Position numbers and translations under genes: made by a program
DNA from: Eucommia ulmoides
Lineage: Eukaryota; Streptophyta; Magnoliopsida; Garryales; Eucommiaceae
DNA length: 64,000 nt
Direction: 5' to 3'
Assembly: GCA_016647705.1 (NCBI GenBank)
Contig: CM028328.1
Coordinates: 1,608,501-1,672,500 of the forward strand
Shown here: positions 21,789 to 34,400 of the stretch, piece after piece
Layout: each line of letters opens with the position of its first letter
How positions within the stretch are numbered: position 1 is the stretch's first letter
Notes under the pieces: generated by a model
The model's input: the letters and a program-made list of their open reading frames with translations, nothing else
Told to the model about the DNA's origin: nothing
The model's database searches: none

Positions 21789-22484
21789 GTGGTGACAAAA
21801 ATATTAGAGGGGTATAGAGTACAATTCGACCTAACCAAAAGAGTACAAAGTGTAATTAACCCAAATATCTTTTTCTTTCAATCTCTCTCCCCCAAACTGA
21901 GTCATCTCTTTCACTTTCCTATTCTGTTTTTTCCACTCTCTACCCCACCCCCTCCTTGCTCCGGTGATGGTAACCCCAAACCCATTGACGACGATGACCC
22001 CCTACACCGGCGACAACAACAACAACAACCTCTCTCTCGATTTTAGGTGTCGTCCGGAAAAAAAAAAAAAAAAAAAAAAAAAACCAACCTTATCATAAAC
22101 TGTGGAATCCAATTCCGCCACGTGAAGTATGGATTCCAATTCCATCCATTTTCATTCCGATGGAATCAAATTTCTTATTCCATTGGATAACCCAATAAAG
22201 GAATCGAAATCGATACTATAGGGGTAACAAAAATACTATAGGGGAATAAAGTACAATTTGACCTAACCACAAGAGTACAAAGTGTAATTAACCCAAATAT
22301 CTTTTTCTTTCAATCTCTCTCCCCAAATTGAGTCATCTCTTTCGCTCCCCTATTCTGTTTTTTCTACTCTCTACCCCACCCCCTTCCTGCTCCGATGACG
22401 GTAACCGCAAACCCACCGATGATGGTGACCCCCTACACCGGAGACAACAACAACAACCTCTCTCTCGATTTTAGGTGTAGTCCG

Positions 22485-22515
<31 letters not shown>

Positions 22516-22720
22516 AACTTACCGTGAACTATGGAATCCGATTCCGCTCCATGAAGTATGGAATCTAATTCCATCCATTTTCGTTTTAATGGAATCAAAT
22601 TTTTTATTTCATTTGATAACCCAATAAAAGAATCAAAATCGAAGGTGGAATTACGATTCCATTCAACACCCATTTCGTTCAATCAAATGGTCCAACCAAA
22701 AGCACTACAAAAGTCTTGAT
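21789..22720. repeat. Tandem pair of about 0.4-0.5 kb units with GC-richer core
   Basis: Two successive units (about 21800-22215 and 22220-22720) each hold a GTACAATT(T/C)GACCTAACC block, a CTC-like stretch, CACCGGCGACAACAACAACA or a close variant, a long A-run, and a block around AATTCCATCCATTTT. Single copies are at 33600-34090 and 44890-45400. The open frames of 85 and 103 codons here are low-complexity. Confidence 0.6.
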
Positions 22721-23304
22721 CTTTGATTAATCAATTCTCCTCCATTTTTCCTTCACATAGTTGTGTCCTACACTCCTCCTCTCCTTGAAAAAGGGGTTTT
22801 TGATGCTTTGTACCCTTGAAATTTGAACAAAAACTCATTTTGGTCCCTATAACTTCAATTTGAAAGTGTATCACCTAACTTATCCATAATACAATTTTAG
22901 ATAAAAACTAGTCCTTCTTCACTCCCATTTATTATTAAAAAAATAATAATAATGATGATGATGATTATAATGGTTAAGCAATTCTATAGTCCTTCTTCAC
23001 TCCCATTTTCCTTAAGGTACTTTGACCTCCTTATACATTGATTTTGAATCATCTTGTCCCCTTACTTTAAACACCTAAATTTTATCCCCTTCTATTTATA
23101 ATAAATTACAAAATTAAATTTTTTATTATTATTTAACTCAAAGAAATATATAAAAAAAAAAATTGGTAAATTAAATATCTCACCAAAATTTTACATAAAA
23201 TAGACAAAATTACCCTTTGTTTTAATTTTACTTATATTTTGTCTTTAACAAAAAAGGAAAAAAATAAATAAAGAGAGCGAAAGAAAGCCAGGGATAGAAA
23301 ATGT
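22721..23304 (+). repeat. RUR unit 5' half
   Basis: The empty MITE-G site AAAAGTCTTGATCTTTG (22709) is followed by module CTTGAAAAAGGGGTTTTTGA and the block CTTTGACCTCC, to the GA tract. It is interrupted by MITE-T at the TTA of AAAATGTTAG. Closely matched by 41227-41733. Confidence 0.7.
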
Positions 23305-23307
23305 TAG

Positions 23308-23849
23308 GCCCCGTTTGGTAACCGTTTCTATCCCATTCCTAGATTTTTGGGTTTTCTGTTTGAGAATAGCGTTTGGTAATTTTTGTTCTCGTTCTCATTC
23401 TATTCCTATTTGAGAATTGTGCCAACTTTTTTCTTAAGAAATGAGAAATAAAAAAAAAAATATTTCTCATTATTCCCATCTCATTTCCAAAACCATTGTC
23501 ACTGTTCATCTGCTGGCCGCCGCCGCCGGCCATCTCCGGTCACTCCGGCATCACCGCCCGCCCACCGTTTTGCCACCGCCGTTGCCGCTGCGGGCCACCG
23601 TCACCCACTTGCCGGTCATCGTCCGGCCGCCGTTTGGCCAAAAAAAAAAAAAAAAGTTCTCAAAACAATTTTTTTTTTTGGTTTTAGGATGAAATCATTA
23701 CCAAATGCAATTCTGTTCCCAAAACAAAAAAACATTATCGTTACCAAACGCGATTCTACTCCCAAGAAGAAAACATAATTCTCATCCCATCTCATCCCAT
23801 TCTCATCCCACTGCTGGGATGAGAACATAAATGGTTACCAAACGCTACC
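23308..23849. mobile_element. MITE-T copy 1 (Tourist/PIF-Harbinger-like)
   Basis: The ends are imperfect inverted repeats: GGCCCCGTTTGGTAACCGTT at left and AATGGTTACCAAACGCTACC at right. TTA is duplicated at 23305-23307 and 23850-23852, as for PIF/Harbinger elements. The RLP1 unit shows the unoccupied site AAAATGTTAGTTTTTT (7659). The core at about 23505-23640 is strongly GC-rich (CCGCCGCCGCCGG), unlike the element ends and surroundings. The 63-83 codon frames across it are low-complexity. Confidence 0.82.
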
Positions 23850-23852
23850 TTA

Positions 23853-24728
23853 GTTTTCTTTCCTTTATTACCATAAAATATTGAATTTCAAACTAAAAAG
23901 CAACGAAGTCATTTTATATTTTTTTTGTAATAAATATGAGCTTCTTCCTTTAGTCCATAGTAAAAGAATATGGTGATGTCTAGGTTTTTAAAGTAGAGAG
24001 GTTAAAATGCAATAAAACTAAAGTATGAGGATGATAAAAGACAATTAACCATACTTTAACAGCTTTACAAAACTGTCAACCATTTTCTCTCATGATTTTA
24101 TTTATTTATTTTTATTTTTTTGGTGTGGCTTAGAATTAAGTCAAGCCCAAGTCTTCGGGGAAAGTGGAGCACAAAAATTGCATGCTAATGCTATATGGGG
24201 ATAGAGAGGGGTTTTGACGCTTTGTAACCTTCATATTTGAACAAGAACTCAATTTGGTCCCCATATTTCAATTTGAACATATATCACCTTAAAAAGTCTT
24301 AATCATTCCACTACATGCACATGATGTTAAAGAGAGATAGATAGACAAAGAAAGCTAGAGATAGAAAAATGTTACTTTTTTTTTAACTTTTTATTACCGT
24401 CAATATTGAATTTTAAACTTGGAAAAAAAAAATAGTAATAAAATAGTGTGATGTGTAGGTTTTTAAAGTGGAGGGGTTAGAATGCAACAAAACTAAATGA
24501 TAAGTAAATAAATAAATAAATAAAATTTATATTTTTAGTGATTATTTTATTTTATTATTAAATATATTTAATTTAATAAATACTTAATGCATTTAATTTT
24601 AAACGGTTATCGAATCAATTCAAGTACTAAATTAAAATTTAAAACTCTAAAATTAAGTCTTGATTTTCGATAATCGACAGATATACAACAAGTGGTGGAC
24701 TACCAACTTATAGAAAGAGTTTAATTCT
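23853..24728 (+). repeat. RUR unit 3' half with promoter relic
   Basis: The rest of the unit split by MITE-T, with promoter relic 24126-24195 (TATATGGGG in place of TATAAATA), a following module at 24200, and a linker. Matched by 42312-43300 and 31411-32210. Confidence 0.7.
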
Positions 24729-26337
24729 CTCACATTTTTTCTTCACTGAAGTGTCTTACATTCCTCTCCTAGAGAAAAGGGGTTTTGATGTTTTGTACCC
24801 TTCATATTTGAACAAGAACTCACTTTGGTCCCCCATAATTTCGATTTGAACATAATCACCTTAAAATTTCTTAATCATTCCACTACAATCCAACTCATTA
24901 TCCATATTACAAGTTAAAAAAAATAGAAACAATCATCTAACATGCACCTAATGTTAAAGAGAGCGAGAGAGAAAATGTAAAAAAAAAATTCCCCTTTTAT
25001 TACCGTCAATATTGATTTTTCAACTTGAAAAAAAAAAAAAAAAAAACAATGAAGTCATTTAATTTTTTTTGTAATAAATGTGAGTTTCTCCCTTTAGTCC
25101 ATAGTAATATAATAGGGTGACGTGTATGTTTTGAAGGGTTAAAATTCAACAAAACTAAAGTATAAGGGGGATAAAAGGCAATTAACCATACTTTCAACAA
25201 AACTAAAGTATAAGGGGCATAATTTTTTCGGCAATTTGGAGTTAATAAAATATGGTATATCCGTAATATGAATATGCCCCATTTTTTTGTATGCAAACTA
25301 TATTCATAACACTACATAATAAAATTTAGAACGCTAAAAACAGACAAGTGAATGATTTTTAAAAAATCGCCAAAGTGCACTAACAAATACAAGGCTAACT
25401 ACCAAAACAGTGTTTTTGAACACTGTTTAGAAAAATCACTGTTATAGTGTTTTGAAAAACACTGTTTGTTAGTGTTTTCAAATCTTGTTTTTTGCTCTGA
25501 AGTATAAGTAACTTCTACTTAAAAAGAGTATTGTATCTTCTTTTATATAAAAACATGTCCTTAATGGTGTTTAACTTTTTGTGTTTTTAAGAAGATTATA
25601 ATTAACATTATCAACCCCCATATTATACTACAATTTACTATTGAAAAAAAAATGTCTACATGATCAATTTCTCTAAAAAAAAATTTAATCAATTAGGGTT
25701 TGAATTTGTTTAATTTTGATTTGTTTGCAATAATTAGGGGTGTATACAAGGTGTTGTGAACACCAGTGTTGTAATTCTTGTATTGTGAACACCAGTGTTG
25801 TAATTTTTTTTCCTTCTCAAATGGGTATTGGGTTTCTTGAAGAAACGCATTCCATGAATGCGTTTCTTCATTAAAACGCCAAATCATATTGCGTTTTAAA
25901 AATAAAAATTTAATTGTATAAACGCATTTTAATTTTGCGTTTTTATTTTTTATTTTTTAGGAAAAATGCTGATTGCATTTGCGTTTTTCTTAAAAACGCA
26001 AATCCGAAATGCGTTTTACTCTACTTCGGTAAATAAGTTTATGTATATAAGTTTTCAAAATTTTTTTATTTAAACAACAGTTAAGAACTCCTTTGACCTC
26101 CTTAGTCCTTACACATTGATTTTGAACCATCTTGTTCCCCCTTACTTTAAACTCCTAAGCTTTATCCCCTTCTACTTATAATAAATTATAAAATTAATTT
26201 TTTTATTATTATTTAAATCGAAGAAATATATAAAACAAAATTAGTAAATTAAATATCTCACCAAAATTTTACGTAAAATGGAAAAAATTACCCTTTGTTT
26301 TAATTTTACTTATATTTTGTCTTTAACAAAAAAGGAT

Positions 26338-26376
<39 letters not shown>

Positions 26377-27117
26377 TAGAAAATATAGAATTTTAAACTA
26401 AAAAAAAAAAAGCAACTAAGTCATTTTATATTTTTTGTAATGAATATGAGCTTCTCCCTTTGGTCCATAGTAATAGAATAGGGTGATTTCTATGTTTTTA
26501 AAGTAGAGGGATTAAAATGAAATAAAACTAAAGTAGAAGGAGTATAAAAGTCAATTAACCATACTTTAACAACTTTACTAAACTGTCAAGCATTTTCTCT
26601 CATAATTTATTTATTTATTTATTTTTTGGTGTGGCTTAGAATTAAGTCAAGCCAATCTTCGTGGAAAGTGGAGCACAAAAATTGCATCCTACTGCTACAA
26701 GGGGATAGAGAGGGGTTTTGACGCTTTGTAGCCTTCATATTTGAACAAAAACTCAATTTGGTCCCCATAATTTCAATTTGAACATATATCACCTTAAAAT
26801 GTCTTAATCATTCCACTACAATCCAACTCATTATCCATATTATAATTTTAGATTAAAAAAAACAACAACAGTCATCTAACAAGTACCTGATGTTAAAAAG
26901 AGAGAGATAAAGAAAGTTAGATATAGAAAATGTTACTTTTTTTAACCTTTATTACTGTCAATATTGAATTTTAAACTTGAAAAAAAAAAAAAAACAATGA
27001 AGTCATTTTATATTTTTTGTAATAAATGTCAGCTTCTCCCTTTAGTCCATAGTAATCGAATAAGGTGGCGTGTAGGTTTTTAAAGTAGAGGGTTGAAATT
27101 TAACAAAACTAAAGTAT

Positions 27118-27357
27118 ATGGGGGATAAAAGGCAATTAATTATACTTTCAACAGCTTTACTAATCTGGACAACTATTTTCTCTCATGACTCTTGTTTTTG
27201 TGGCTTAGATTTAAGTCAAGTCAATCTTTGGAAAATCCTACATTTGTTCATTTCTTCTTCTATATTATCAATCACTCGCTGCATATCTAAAATAAGTGAT
27301 TTACATAATTATTTGATAGATAAATATTTGATATCTTTAACGATATTTGTATTTTAA
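27118..27357 (+). CDS. Conserved 79-codon micro-ORF, second copy (doubtful)
   Basis: Same frame as 15544-15783, with two apparent substitutions (Gly33 to Ser, Ala73 to Ser). It spans the RLP start relic. Probably a chance frame kept by recent duplication. Confidence 0.2.
   Translation: MGDKRQLIILSTALLIWTTIFSHDSCFCGLDLSQVNLWKILHLFISSSILSITRCISKISDLHNYLIDKYLISLTIFVF
27201..27291 (+). pseudogene. RLP promoter plus signal-peptide coding relic
   Basis: TGGCTTAGATTTAAGTCAAG, then the RLP start relic at 27247-27291 with CACTCGCTGCATATCTAAAA. Same structure as 15627-15718. Confidence 0.6.
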
Positions 27358-28255
27358 ATCATTATTTTATTATTATATTTAATAAGTACTTAATGTATTT
27401 AATTTTAAATAGTTATCAAACCAATTTCAGTCAATATTGAGGACTAAATTAAAATCTAAAACTCCAAAGAGTGTCGAATTTTGTACAATAAGTGGTGGAC
27501 CACCAACTTATGGAATAAGTTCAATTATACTCTATTTTTTCTTCACGTGTACAACACTCCTCTCCTAGAAAAAGGAGTTTTGATGCTTTTTACCCTTCAA
27601 ATTTGAACAAAACTCACTTTGATACCCATAATTTCAATTTGAAATTATATCACCTAATTTTTTTTTAATTATTCCACTATAGTCCGAACAATCATCTACC
27701 ATACACCTGATGTTAAAAATAATAATAAAAAAAAAAAACAAGACGGTTAAGCAATGGTAGTCTCCTTTTTTCCTTCCATATTTCCTCAATACTATTAAAG
27801 ATTAATTGATTTTAATTTACTCACTCATACTTTTATTTTCATTCATTTTGACCCGTATACTTTAAACACCTAAGCTTTATCTCTATTCTACTTATAATAA
27901 ATTGAAAAATAAAATAAGGGTTAACTTTAACGGAATTTCATTTTGTGACTTGCATATGCTATTTTTACGGGTAAAAACATAATTTTCTATTTTTTTCTTT
28001 ACTTTCTCTTTTATTCTTCTTTTCTCTTTTAAAAAGAGAAGTTGATATTTTAGAGAGAGAAAGAGACATGTGATTTTAATATCAGACACTTAGTTCATTT
28101 CACTCAATATATATAGATTCATACCATATCTATTCATCTTTTATCCGTTAATTATTGATCTCATCTCAATCTCCACATGTTATGTGATTTAAAAAATGAA
28201 TCAAGTGTTTGAGTTTTCACTAAGTGTTATAAACGACGTATTGCATATTTCATTT

Positions 28256-30078
28256 GTAAATAAATCATCTTTCTCTAATTAACATATTAAACCCATTTGT
28301 ACGAAGTAAGTTTCATTTTGCCTACTAATATTTTTATTTCATCATATTGTAATTTGCTTTATTGATATAAGTTTCAAGAGTTGCCATTTATGGAACCCAC
28401 TATATAACATTTTGAACTCCTGAGTTTATAAAAACAAAAAATCTAGTCAGATGGAGAAGGAAGTTTAATGAGATTTTTAATAATTTATAGATTCTGCCTA
28501 AATTCTCCTCAAAACGCAAACAGGCTCACAATGTTGCACATAAAAGTTTAGGGTACAAAGTGAAACAAAACATAACCTTTTGGGATATAAAGTGTAATTT
28601 ACTGTAATCATATGCCTCAGGCCCCACTTCTTTGTATTTATATCAAACTCTATTTTTAATCTTATAAAATAAAATAAATAAACAAATAATAATTTGAAAA
28701 ATATTATTTTATTTTTAGTAATCCAAAGAAAAATAATTTCACAATAATTGGGCCCAAAAGTCGGCATCTAATATTTGTCCATATTGAATGAATCAAATTG
28801 AGTCCCAGTTAGCGTTAGAAAGGGGAAATTTTTTTTTAATTTTTTTTTTTTTTTTTTTTTTTTTTTATGATTGAATAAAAATTCAAAAAAAAATAAAAAT
28901 AAAAAAATCATTATTTCATTCTCTTATTTGGTTGTCGTGAAATTAGAGAAGAAATATAATAATAAAATATAGCGAAATTCTCAAAATACCCTTTTATATA
29001 TTAATTTTGAATATCTATTCAATAAAAGATTATCTAAAAATAAAAAATAAAATAATTACAAATAAATTTGGCTCAAATTAATATATTAGTATATACATTT
29101 CATCATATTGTAATTTGCCTACTAATATTCTTATTTGGTCGTATTCTAATTTGTCCTTATTGATATAAGTTTCAAGAATTGCCTTTTAAGGAATCCTTTT
29201 ATCGTTATATAACATTTTGTACCCCTGAAATTATAATATATAAACTCTAGAGTTTATAATTTGCATTTAACAAATTTAATTGTCAGTTCTAACAAAAATT
29301 CTAGTCAAATGGAGAAGGAAGTTTAACGAGATTTTTAATAATTTATAGATTTTGCCCAAATTCTCCTCAAAAAGCAAACGGGCGCGCAATGTTGCACATA
29401 AAAGTTTAGGGTACAAGTGCAACATAACATGAACATTTGGGGTGTAAAATGTAATTTTCTGTAATCATATGCCTCAGCCTCCCACTCTTTGTATTTATAT
29501 CAAGATCTATTTTTAATTTTCACCCACTCTTCTTCTTATAAAATAAAATAAATAAACAAATAATGAAGAAAAAAATTGGAAAATATTATTTTATTTTTAA
29601 TATGTTGTCTTGAACTGAATGTATAAACGTTAAAATTGAGACGTATGATTTTATAGGTCAATAATTGTTAAAAATTGAAAAAAAATATGTTATCTTGTCT
29701 CTCTCTCAAATACCAACTTCTCTCATTAAAAGAGAAGAAGAAGAAAGAGAGAAAGTAAAGAAAGAAAAAAAAAAAGAAAAGAAAATTATGTTTTTACCCT
29801 AAAAGATGACATGTGCAAATCACATGACAAGATTTCATCAAAATTAACCCTTATTTTTAATAGAACAGTCACAACATGTGCAACGGTCACATTAAAAAAA
29901 AAATAGAAGGTCACACAGAAAACATGCTGCAAATAAGATGGCCAAGTTTGTAATTTGCCCTTTTTCTTTCAATCTCTGTCCCCCAAACTATATAAATATG
30001 AAAATAATAAATAGAAAATCGTAAAATATATGTAAATATGAATAAATAATAAATAGAAAATCATAAAATAAAATAATT
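28256..30078. repeat. R-T copies, poly-T tract, FB-A right arm, AT-rich linker
   Basis: R-T copies at about 28385-28618 and 29210-29470, a long T-run at about 28829-28866, and an FB-A right arm at about 29700-29959 ending TTTGTAATTTGCCC. A linker repeats GAAAATCGTAAAATA twice near 30015 and 30055. No gene. Confidence 0.5.
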
Positions 30079-30452
30079 TAATGGCGTTTGGTTAGTGTAT
30101 CTATTTCCAGTAATCTGGATGAGAATTTTGTTTCTAGTTTGAAGTGTTCTGAAAATAAAAACATGTTTATTATCGACCATTGTCTTGAAGCTAGTGGGGT
30201 AGGTGGTGGTGGTGGATGGTGGGTTGGTAGGTTGGTGGCGGCGGCTGCCTGGCTAACAGAGTAGTGATAGCCGACAAGTAGTAATGGTAGTTGGCTGGAT
30301 GATAGTAGAAATAATTTTGTAAATGTGAATAAAAATTAATATTTTTATTTTTTATTTTTAAGATTTACTCTAATATTCTTAAGAAATTAAAGAATTATTC
30401 TTAAATCACTTCTTAAATTTTAAGAATAAAAACGTATTTAACAAATACGCTT
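30079..30452. mobile_element. Possible second MITE with GC-rich core
   Basis: The left end ATGGCGTTTGGTTAGTGTAT and the right end ATTTAACAAATACGCTTTT are roughly inverted, with TTA at each border. The core has G-rich runs (GGTGGTGGTGGATGGTGGG) near 30200. The design resembles MITE-T, but the sequence is not the same. Only one copy was seen, so the call is weak. Confidence 0.4.
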
Positions 30453-31204
30453 TTTAATAGGGTTAATTACACTTTACTCCCTTGTGATTTGGCCAATTTC
30501 CACTTTATCCCATGTGATTTGAAAATAGCCACTTACCTTTTGTGGTGAGATATTTTTAATATTAATTATAAAATTTTGGAAGAAGAACAAAAAAATCATG
30601 GAGGAGAAGTATTGAATCACTTTAATCGAAACAGACGAGATAAATGGCCCATGGGACCACCAACAGCCTTGACTCTTTATTTTATAGAGTCAACTATCAA
30701 CATCAAAAAACTGCAAGTTGCTCAATTATTTTAAAATGTAAAAACTATGAATATGTATATATTGTTATTGATTTAGAATGGGTGGTTTAAAATGAAGATT
30801 GAATTTTAATTTTGAGTGATTTTTTTTTTTCTTTCTTTTTTTTGAAAGATGCTTGGTTGTTATAAAGGTGACCTATTTGTTCAGAACTCATGAATGGTTG
30901 GGAGTAGTCTTGTATCTCTCTCAACTCATGAAATGAGATTTTCCATCACACTTATAAACTGGTGTGGATGTGGGATAAACCTAACAATCTCTCTCTCACA
31001 CATCGGACCTTTGGTCAGCCAATTCTCGATTAGTCTCTCTCTTTGTGACTATTGAGTCAGAGTTATTGTATCTAAGATCTAATATTAGTATAGGGTGATA
31101 TTAGGTCTTTTAATTTAAAAAATTAGTTCATGATATGAAATTTTTTCTCACACTTATAATCTTATCACCAACAACTTCACACTAATAAACCCATGGACAC
31201 ATGC
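30453..31204. other. Single-copy intergenic stretch, no gene seen
   Basis: It begins with GGGTTAATTACACTTTACTC (30461), which looks like one end of a Mutator-like MITE without a visible partner. The remainder (about 30560-31204) does not recur in the window. No long open frame and no recognisable product. Confidence 0.4.
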
Positions 31205-31410
31205 AGGACGACATCTCTTTCACTTCCCACCCTGCTACGATGACAGCGACCCTCAATCCACCGGCAACGACAACCTCTCTCTTTATTAACTCTCTATTCA
31301 CTTTTCTCCTCCCCTCCCCTCCCCTCACAATTACCATGTTCCACTCCCCAACCCAATCCATCCCCGTGTCTAAAATATATTTGTAACTTTTTTTTTTTTT
31401 TTTTTGAATA
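31205..31410. repeat. CTC piece and T-run
   Basis: A CTC copy (GACATCTCTTTCACTTCC to CCCCGTGTCTAAAATATA), followed by a 19-T run (31388-31406) and the edge of the next duplication. The 61-codon frame is not a gene. Confidence 0.5.
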
Positions 31411-34400
31411 AGGTGATGTCTAGGTTTTTAAAGTAGAGAGGTTAAAATGCAATAAAACTAAAGTATGAGGATGATAAAAGACAATTAACCATACTTTAAT
31501 AGCTTTACAAAACTGTCAACCATTTTCTCTCATGATTTTATTTATTTATTTATTTATTTTTAATTTTTTGGTGTGACTTAGAATTAAGTCAAGCCCAAGT
31601 CTTCGGGGAAAGTGGAGCACAAAAATTGCATGCTAATTCTATAAGGGGATAGAGAGGGGTTTTGACGCTTTGTAGCCTTCATATTTGAACAAGAACTCAA
31701 TTTGGTCCCCACAATTTCAATTTGAAATTTTGAGCATATATCACCTTAAAATGTCTTAATCATTCCACTACATGCACATGATGTTAAAGAGAGATAGAAA
31801 GACAAAGAAAGCTAGAGATAGAAAAATGTTACTTTTTTTTAACCTTTTATAACCGACAATATTGAATTTTAAATTTGGGAAAAAATAACAATGAAGTCAT
31901 TTTATATTTTTTGTAATAAATGTGAGCTTCTCCTTTTAGTCCATAGTAATAAAATAGTGTGATGTGTAGGTTTTTAAAGTGGAGGGGTTAGAATGCAACA
32001 AAACTAAATGATAAGTAAATAAATAAATAAAATTTATATTTTTAGTGATTATTTTATTTTATTATTAAATATATTTAATTTAATAAATACTTAATGCATT
32101 CAATTTTAAACGGTTATCGAATCAATTCAAGCACTAAATTAAAATCTAAAACTCTAAAATTAAGTCTTGATTTTCAATAATCGACAGATATACAACGTGT
32201 GGTGGACTACCAACTTATAGAAAGAGTTTAATTCTCTCACATTTTTTCTTCACTGAAGTGTCCTACATTCCTCTCCTAGAGAAAAGGGGGTTTTGATGTT
32301 TTGTACCCTTCATATTTGAACAAGAACTCACTTTGGTCCCCCATAATTTCGATTTGATCATAATCACCTTAAAATTTCTTAATCATTCAACTACAATCCA
32401 ACTCATTATCCATATTACAAGTTAAAAAAAATAGAAACAATCATCTAACATGCACCTAATGTTAAAGAGAGAGAGAGAGAGAGAGAAAATGTAAAAAAAA
32501 ATTCCCATTTTATTACCGTCAATATTGATTTTTCAACTTGAAAAAAAAAAAACAAAAAAAACAAAACAAAACAATGAAGTCATTTAATTTTTTTTTGTAA
32601 TAAAATAGGGTGACATGTATGTTTTGAAGGGTTAAAATTCAACAAAACTAAAGTATAAAGGGGATAAAAGGTGATTAACCATACTTTCAACAGCTTTACT
32701 AAACTGGGCAACCATTTTCTTTTATTACTCTTTTCTGTGGCATAGATTTAAGTCAAGTCTATGGAAATTGTGATAGATTTGATGTGATATTTGTATTTTA
32801 AATAATTAATTTATTATTATATTTAATAAATATTTATTGCATTGTTATTAAATCAATTTCAGTCAATTTGAGGACTAAATTAATATCTAAAACTCAAAAG
32901 AGTGTCAAGTCTTGATCAATCCACATACATATAACAAGTGGTGGACCACCAACTTATAGAATAAGTTTAATTCTCCACCAATTTTTTCTTCACTAAAGTC
33001 GTGTACTAGTGAAGAATATCAACTTCTCTCGTTAAAATTTATGATAATAATAATTAATGGTGGTGGTGTAGATAGATATTTAATGATTTTTAAATGATAA
33101 GTAAAAAAATAAATAAATAAAATTTATATTTTAAGTGATTATTTTATTTTGTTATTAAATATATTTAATTTAATAAATATTTAATGCATTCAATTTTAAA
33201 TGGTTATCGAATCGGTTCCAGCACTAAATTATTGAATCTAACATGCACCTAATGTTTAAAAAAAATGTTAAGCAAGTATGGTGTCCTTCTTCCCTCCTAT
33301 GTCCTCAATACTTTTAAAAATCGAACTTTTTTTTATTATCATTTAACTCAATGAAATATGTTAAAAATTTATCTTACAAAAATTTTACATGTCATTCAAT
33401 CAAAATAAAAAAATAAAAATTAAGTATATAAAAAAATTGACTCTTGAGCAAAGATCAAATAGACCCATTTAATTAGTTAGAATAAAATAATGAAATTTCC
33501 TTTATTTTGAGAGTGAAATGAAAAAATACACTTGGTTCTATTTAAATTTTAAATTGTTGCTCTAAGTCTTAAGCACATGGAGTGTAAGTGGTGATAAAAA
33601 TACTATAGGGGAATAAAGTACAATTTGACCTAACCATAAGAGTGCAAAGTGTAATTAACCCAAATATCTTTTTTCTTTCAATCTCTCTCCACCAAACTGA
33701 GTCATCTCTTTTGCTCCCCTATTCTATTTTTTCCACTCTCTACCCCACCCCCTCCTTGCTTGGGTGACGGTAACCGCAAACCCACCGACGATGGTGACCC
33801 CCTACACCGGCGACAACAACAACAACCTCTCTCTCAATTTTAGGTGTAGTCCGGAAAAAAAATAAAAAAATAAAAATACTAACAAATTTACTATGAACTA
33901 TGAAATCCGATTTCACCCCCTGAAGTATGAAATCTAATTTCATCCATTTGCGTCCTTATTGAATCAATTTTTTTTTTTATTCCAGTGGATAACCCAATAA
34001 AGGAATCGAAATCGAAGGTGGAATTGCGATTCCATTCGACTCTCATTCTGTCCAATCAAAAGGTCCAACCAAACGCACCGCAAAAGTCTTTTAGGCTATG
34101 TTCGTTTGGGGGTGAAATGAAAAATAGAAATGATAATAGAGTGGATAATGGGATGGAGGTGTGTTTGGTTAGAGATGAAAAAAAAAAATTGGGATGAAAA
34201 TGGAATGACTAGAGGTGAAATCATTCTAAATTACCATTTTGCCCTTTGTATATATAAAAAATAGGGTCTTATTTTATATTATAATATGTAGAAAGGGAAA
34301 AATAGTAAATTAAGCAAAAAATATATTATTTTTTTTTCTTTTTTTAATACACATAAAATATTTTCCCCTCCTATATCCCTCCAACCAAACATACTAAGAA

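Larger units (their letters stand above)
24729..28255 (+). repeat. Large duplication A, copy 2
   Basis: Near-identical to 13100-16690, about 11.6 kb away, same orientation. It includes the palindrome-rich insertion (about 25260-26085), promoter relic 26632-26700, RLP start relic 27201-27291, the 79-codon micro-ORF 27118-27357, and an FB-A arm (27905-28090). It continues further with sequence like 2690-3120. Confidence 0.85.

Noticed and set aside
22371..22682. 103-codon reverse frame
   Set aside because: It contains a 24-30 base poly-A/T run giving poly-Phe, in a tandem repeat; not a plausible protein.
30980..31010. ACACATCGGACC as a hint of a TRIM/Cassandra-type retrotransposon end
   Set aside because: Only a short motif matches; no terminal repeat, primer-binding site or second copy was found.
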